DNA of 64,000 nt from Theropithecus gelada (lineage: Eukaryota; Chordata; Mammalia; Primates; Cercopithecidae): the NCBI RefSeq assembly GCF_003255815.1, contig NC_037683.1:77435440-77499439 (forward strand), given 5' to 3'. Of the stretch, positions 58,840 to 64,000 are shown in pieces (within the stretch, counting starts at the first letter, position 1; each line of letters starts with the position of its first letter). Made by a program: the position numbers and the translations under genes. The notes under the pieces are model-generated. The model saw only the letters and a program-made list of their open reading frames with translations. It searched no databases and was not told where the DNA came from.

Positions 58840-59190
58840 TATGTCCAGTTAAAAGCACATCTCCCAGCCTCCTTGGACTAGGTGTGGCCATTGACCAAGT
58901 TCTGGCCAATGATATGTAAGGAGAATAGTTATCAGCAATTTAAAGAAAAAAAAGGGGGCTGACTCAGTTGAAAGCAGCATTCTTTTGCTTTTGCCTCCTA
59001 TCAACTTCCCACTGCATGGGATGAGGAGGCGATGGCTGGAGTTCCAACAGGCATCTTGGATCACGAAATAACCTCAGAAAGCTGTTTCCTGAAGATGCTG
59101 AACTGGCAAGAAAGAAACCCTAGTCCTTGATGATATTGTGAAGACACCATATTAGCATGGATGGCCTATTTCTGAATTTCTTTCAGGTGA
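58840..59190 (+). repeat. Interspersed repeat, family not assigned
   Basis: 'actaggtgtggccattgacc', 'aagttctggccaatgatatg' and 'gcatcttggatcacgaaat' match wording of a dispersed old mammalian repeat (probably LTR-type) that I cannot name. Confidence 0.4.
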
Positions 59191-59214
59191 GAAAGAAATA
59201 TATTTATATTTTAT

Positions 59215-59420
59215 TTAAATGTTCTCTTATACGCAGACAGACCTAATTCTAACACAGATACTTAGACTGATTCCGATTTTTGCTGTTATAAGTTATGCTG
59301 TAATTAACATACTTGTTCAAAGGTCTCTGTGCATTTGTCTGAGAAATTTGAAAATGTATTTCTAGAAGTTGAATCATAAATTAAAAGTTTTATGAACATT
59401 TTAAATTGATTTTTGGCATA
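59215..59420 (-). mobile_element. Old L1 ORF2-end remnant
   Basis: 'agactgattccgatttttgc' and 'agttatgctgtaattaacat' resemble antisense L1 sequence near the ORF2 end, continuing the theme of 58440-58760. Confidence 0.5.
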
Positions 59421-59805
59421 TCTTGTCTAATTTGGGAAGGGATTTTTAATGAGGGTACTCCTGGGCAATGAAGAAATGAGTAAGAATACACACATCCTAA
59501 ATGTGCGGCTAAAACTCCACTCTATTGTTCCCTTTACTAGAATGGCTAATGAGCCACAGTCAAAAGGCTAAAAAAATTACCCAGTAAAATAGTTGTGTTT
59601 CAAGCCTGTCAGGTAGTTATTCTTAAGATTTTCGTCTGAATTAAATTGTAAAGCGATAGACTTCCCACCCCCCACCAAAAATCTCAAAAAAAAAAAAAAC
59701 CAAACCAAAAACAACAGAAAGCTACCATGTGAGGTTTATTTCTTTCCCTGATTTTAGTTTGCTCTGGATTATTTGAAAGATGATTATTATTGGTGAGTTA
59801 TGTGA
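59421..59805. other. Unassigned stretch
   Basis: Contains an A-rich patch at 59685-59720. Nothing else recognised. Confidence 0.4.
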
Positions 59806-59807
59806 GT

Positions 59808-59978
59808 CAATAGTTCTCAAACTTCAGCACATATAAAACTTCATCTAAAGCTCATCAGAAGATGCAGATTCCTGAGCTCCACTTCCAGGTCTTCTGATTC
59901 AACTGATCTGGAGGGGGTGCAGGAATATGCATTTTAACAGGCACATCACTGAGAGTAGCCCTGATCCAGATAAGTTAA
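59808..59978 (+). mobile_element. MER5A-like hAT relic
   Basis: 'agttctcaaacttcagcaca', 'gatgcagattcctgagctcc' and 'ttctgattcaactgatctgg' follow MER5A order. Confidence 0.8.
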
Positions 59979-59992
59979 AGAGTTTTTCAGCT

Positions 59993-60427
59993 TGTTATAG
60001 TTTGGATGTTTGTCCTCCTAAACCTCACATTGAAATGTGATCCCATATGTTAGAGGTGAAGCCTAATGAGAGGTGTCTAGGTCATGGGGGCAGATCCCTC
60101 ATGAGTAGATTAATGCCCTCGCTTAGGAGGGGTAGTGAGTGAGTTCTTGCTCTATTAGTTCCCATGAAAGCTGGTTGTTAAAAAGAGACTGACACTTCCC
60201 CTCTCTCTCTTGCTTCCTCTTGTCATGTGATTTCTGCACAGGCCAGCTCCACTTTACCTTCTGCCATAAGTGGAAGCAGCCTAAGGCCCTCACCTGAAGC
60301 CAAGCAGATGCCAGCAGCGTGCTTCTTGTATAGCCCACAGAACTGTGAGCCAAATAAACCTCTTTTCCTTATAAATTACCTAGCCTTAGATATTTCTTTA
60401 TAGCAACACAAAATGGACTAAGATACA
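59993..60427 (+). mobile_element. MaLR-type solo LTR (MST/MLT-like)
   Basis: The classic sequence of motifs is present: 'gtttggatgtttgtcctcc', 'aggtgtctaggtcatggggg', 'attaatgccctcgcttagg', 'gaactgtgagccaaataaac' and 'ttataaattacctagcctta'. It begins TG and ends near 'actaagataca'. The word 'cagct' occurs immediately left and at the right end, a possible 5-bp TSD if the LTR ends two bases earlier than expected. The AATAAA at 60354 would be the LTR poly-A signal. Confidence 0.85.
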
Positions 60428-61604
60428 GCTATTGCCTGAAATTCCATCCATTAGTAAATCTTGTTGCCACTGCTTGTTAGTCCTTCTAGAGAAGCTGACC
60501 AAGGATGGGCATAAAGGTGCAACTGAGACCGGCAGTTCTGCTCTTTTCTATCAGTTGATTGACATTTTGTGGCTCTGGATGTTAAGCAATGGCCACACTT
60601 ATGAATAATGGATATAATACTTTAGAAATTATTTAATGTATTTTTTATTCTCCCTAAATCGAGATGTCATATGGCTCTTCATCCTTTTAATCAATGAATT
60701 TTAATGCTTCAGGGGCAGGACAGTCACTGGCTAGAACACCAAAGTCATTGCTCAGCTTTGACTGTCAAATGAAGCTTTTTATGTATTGTATCCCCAGGGA
60801 GAAAGTGCTGTTGAAAGCTAGGCTGCATCAAGAGAGAAAGGAATTTCTAAATTTCCAAAGCTCCCTTTATGTATCATTTATTTCTAATCTTATTGGATTC
60901 CTATTAGAGAATGAGGTCTGTAAAATCTCTACTTTTCATACTTTCTTGAGGTTTATTTTACAGGCAAGTACATGATCGATTTTTGCAATATGTCTTTCTT
61001 TCAATGGATGTCAAATTCTTTAGTTACTAAAACAAGTGAGTTGATAATAATTTCAGTTCTTCTGTGTCTGTATTTATTTTTTGTCTCCTAGATCTCACTG
61101 ATTTGAAAGAAGTGTATTGGAATCTCCCACTCTAACTGTATTTTATTTGTTCTTTTTGAATATTGAATATTCTTTTTGAATTTAATTTCATTTTTATCAA
61201 AGCAATATTCTTTTGCAGTCAAATTGTGCTATGACGCTTAAAGCAACAAGAAAAAAAGGCATGTCATTCCCGGCCTTACTCCCACTTCCCCAAATTATCA
61301 CTCCCCAGAAGCAATCACTTTCAGCTCTTTTTGCTTTATCTTCTTGTGGTTACCTATATATTTCAAAATTCCATGTATCTTTGGCTTTTAAATTTTAAAT
61401 ATTACCTATCAACATTCTACTTTGGAAAATGAGTTTGGAGGGAAAAGAAAACAAATTCCTGTATCCAATCTGCTACATTTAAAGTTTTTAAGGATGGGGG
61501 AAAGAGGAACAAGAGCAATTGGTAAGAGACGTGGAACCTGTTTCTTCCTCCCCAGGCCAAAATCCCAGTTGCAGGTTTGATGAGTATTCAAAATTGTGAT
61601 ACAT
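60428..61604. other. Mainly unassigned region
   Basis: No named repeat. The 93-aa plus frame (60694-60975) and the overlapping 61.2-61.6 kb frames lack family features. Confidence 0.4.
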
Positions 61605-62995
61605 TTAAAAATATTTATTGAGCACTTACCATTCTACTAAAAATGACCTCATGAACTTGCATTCTAATGAGAGAGCCAGAAAATAAACAGATATGGAAAA
61701 TATATGTCAATTGGTATAAAAAAGAAAATGCTATGAAGAAAATAAAATAAGGTAGATAGGATGGGGGAGGCGTTAAGTAGGGTCATTATAGAAGGCCTGA
61801 CTAAGAAGGTGGCATCTGAGCAAAAATGCCTGAAGTAGGTGAGAAAACTGGCTAAGTGTGTTCTGAGAAGAGCAGAATGAAGGAAGGGCAAAGGTAGGAA
61901 ATGAGGTCACAGAGGCAATGCAGGGGCCCAGTTGCAGGAAAGGATGAGAGTCAGATTGTGTAGATCTTGTCAGTACTTAGACTTTTACTCTGAGAGGGAA
62001 ACTTCTGGAGACTTTTGAACACAGGAGTGATCTGATTTAACTTAAGTTTAAAGGAATCACTTTCCCAGTTGTATTAACAATATACTGAAAGGAGAAACAA
62101 AGTGTGGAAGCTGGAGACCAGCCAGGTAAGTAATGCCATAATTCAAGTGAGAGATAAGTACAACTTGGACTGGAGTTCAGTGGGGAAGATGGTGAGAAGT
62201 ATGAATTCTGGATATATTTTGAAGGTAGAGCCAATAAGATTCGCTGATGGGTGAGCCGTGGCAATCTGAGAGGAAAAGAACAGACAAGGAATTCTGGCCT
62301 AAGGAACTGGAAGAATAGAAGTGCTGCTTCCTGCAATTGGGAAGATTGTGGTTAGGAACCTATTTTAGGAGGAGAAAATTCAGCTGTGGATATGTCATGT
62401 TTGAGATGCCTCTTGGTCATCCAAGTGAAATGGCGAACTAAACAGTTGGATATTTAAATCTAAAATTCACTGGAAAGTTTAGACTGAAAATGAAATTTGG
62501 GAGTTATTAGCATAGATGGTATTTAAAGCCAGAAGACTGGATGAGAACACCCAGGGAGTGAGCGAGTATGAAAAAGAAGAGAAGGAGGCCTAAGGACTGA
62601 GCTCTGGGTTACTTCACACTTAGAGGTCAGAGGAGGAGGCAGAGAAGACTTGATAATGAAGTCAGAAGAAAACTAGGATTTCCAGGAGGCCAAGTAAAGA
62701 GTAGTTCAAGGAGAAAACACAACTTTGTCAAATGCTGCTGATACGTGACATAGGATGAGGACTGATCCTATTGACTGCTGGATTTACCAATATGGAGGTC
62801 ATTAGTAGACTTGAAGAGAGCTGTTTCAATGAAATGGTAGTGGGGGTGGGAGGGAGGAGAGGAAACCCTGGGGGAAATAAAAATGGTGAATATAAATTTT
62901 ATCAGGGGATTTGCTGTAAAGGGGACCAGAGAAGTGGGGTGGTAGATGGAAAGGGATGGAAGAGGATGTATGTTAAGGTAGGAAATGGAATTCTG
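61605..62995 (-). mobile_element. Long L2 fragment
   Basis: Antisense L2 from its 3' end ('aaatatttattgagcacttacc') through 'gaaggcctgactaagaaggt', 'gaggtcacagaggcaatgc', 'ttttgaacacaggagtgatc', 'tctggatatattttgaaggt' and on to about 62990. At about 1.3 kb it is the longest ancient repeat here. Confidence 0.7.
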
Positions 62996-63014
62996 TGTGT
63001 TATTTATTATTATT

Positions 63015-63744
63015 ATTTTTCTTTCTGACTCTTATTTTAGGTTTAGGGAGTACATGTGCAGGGTTTGTTATATGAGTACATTGTATGTTGCTGGGGTTTG
63101 GAGTACAGATTATTTTGTTACGCAGGTACTAAGCATAGTACCCAATAGGTAGATTTTCAGTCCTCACCCTCCTCCCACCCTCCACTCTCAGGTAGGCCCC
63201 TCGTGTCTGTTGTTTCCTTCTTTGAGCCCATGTGTACTCAATAGTTAGCTCCCACTTATAAGTGAGAACATGTGGTATTTGGTTTTTTGTTCCTGAGTTA
63301 ATTCACTTAGGATAATGACCTCCAGTTGCATCCATGTTGCTGCAAAGGGCATGATCTCATTCTCTTTTATGGCTGCATAGTATTCCGTGGTGCGTATGTA
63401 CTATATTTTCTTTATCCAGTCCACCATTGGTGGGCATTTAGGCTGATTCCATGTCTTTATTATTATGACTAGTGCTGTGATAAACATACATGTGCATGTG
63501 TCTTTATGGTAGAATGATTTATATTCCTTTAGGTATATACCAAGTAATGGGATTGCTGGGTTGAATGGTAGTTCAGTTTTAAGTTCTTTGAGAAATTGCC
63601 AAACTGCTTTCCACTGAGGCTGAACTAGTTTACATTTCTACCAGCAGTGTATAAGTGTTCCTTTTTATCCACAACTCTCCCAGCATGTTGTTTTTTCACC
63701 TTTCATAATAGCCATTCTGACTGGTGTGAGATAGTATCTCATTG
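63015..63744 (-). mobile_element. L1 3' end (L1PB/L1MA-like)
   Basis: Antisense L1 3' UTR and ORF2 C-terminal part: 'gtttagggagtacatgtgca', 'agcatagtacccaatagg', 'cccacttataagtgagaaca', 'ggctgcatagtattccgtgg' and 'actggtgtgagatagtatct'. More diverged than the L1PA copy at 11 kb. An Alu interrupts it and the remainder lies beyond the window. Confidence 0.9.
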
Positions 63745-64000
63745 TTTTGTTTTGTTTTGTTTTTGAGACAGGTGCTAGCTCTGTTGCCCATGCTGGAGTG
63801 CAGTGGCAAAATCAGAGCTTACTGAAGCCTCGAACTCCTGGGCTTAACCGATCTTCCCATCTCAGCCTTTCAAGTAGCTGGGATCACAGGTATGTGCCAC
63901 TATGCCTGGCTAATTTTTTAATTTTTTGAAGAGAAAGGTCTTGCTGTGTTGCCCAGGCTGGTCTCAAATTCATGGGCTCAAGTGATCCTCCTGCCTTGGC
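63745..64000 (-). mobile_element. AluJ-like element running off the window
   Basis: Antisense, TTTTG tail, old-type right arm ('gcttaaccgatcttcccatc'). Cut by the right edge in the left arm. It is inserted in the L1. Confidence 0.93.

Overview
The window is ordinary primate, almost certainly human or great-ape, nuclear DNA. It is AT-rich and contains roughly 26 Alu elements, including AluY-type copies. It also holds L1PA/L1M fragments, the older mammalian families L2, MIR and MER5, MaLR-type LTRs and long tetranucleotide microsatellites. I found no protein-coding exon, no intact gene and no CpG island. The open frames present are short, are mostly translations of Alu or microsatellite sequence, or lie antisense to old repeats. 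The stretch is therefore intergenic or the inside of a long intron; the sequence does not say which.

Layout. 1-2.5 kb: the 5' region of an old L1 on the minus strand, with repeated promoter-like units, split by two tandem Alus. 2.8-4.1 kb: an L2 carrying a 33-nt U2 snRNA scrap flanked by an 18-bp target-site duplication (TSD), then a MIR, then an L1 3' end with a perfect 18-bp inverted repeat. 4.1-7.5 kb: four plus-strand Alus, a MER5A and a large TTCC/CCCT microsatellite. 7.5-10 kb: repeat-poor. 10-14.7 kb: AluY, L1PA 3' end, free Alu right arm, L2, MIR. 14.7-17.0 kb: an Alu, then the decayed 3' end of a class-I endogenous retrovirus (env remnant, purine tract, one LTR), with a U6 snRNA pseudogene abutting the LTR end. 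17.6-19 kb: Alu and a GGAA microsatellite. 19-24 kb: mainly single-copy sequence. 24.1-24.5 kb: a short tandem-repeat block in LTR-like sequence. 25.3-26.8 kb: a MIR split by an LTR with a near-perfect 5-bp TSD. 28-36.3 kb: L1M, Alu, L2 and MIR fragments, including an AluY with a perfect 20-bp TSD. 37.3-40.5 kb: four Alu-derived copies. 40.5-45 kb: mainly single copy. 45-48 kb: old L1 pieces, an LTR with an expanded CA tract and an unresolved block. 48.5-49.8 kb: an AluS and a tailless AluY-like copy that still has a TSD. 52.2-55.9 kb: a dense cluster of minus-strand Alus, one nested in another, inside old L1. 58-60.4 kb: old repeats and a MaLR LTR. 61.6-63 kb: a long L2. 63-64 kb: L1 3' end interrupted by an Alu that runs off the window.

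No genes act together here. What can be read is the insertion history: L2 and MIR oldest, then MER5, MaLR and ERV, then L1M, AluJ, AluS, AluY and L1PA. I saw no new biological system. The observations most worth checking are the tiny U2 insertion, the tailless Alu, the LTR/U6 junction, the 18-bp inverted repeat at an L1 3' end, the repeated 5'-UTR units of the old L1, the two GGAA/TTCC arrays and the close inverted Alu pair. Repeat names come from memory of consensus sequences, not a database search, and boundaries are good to about 10-30 bases except where a TSD fixes them.
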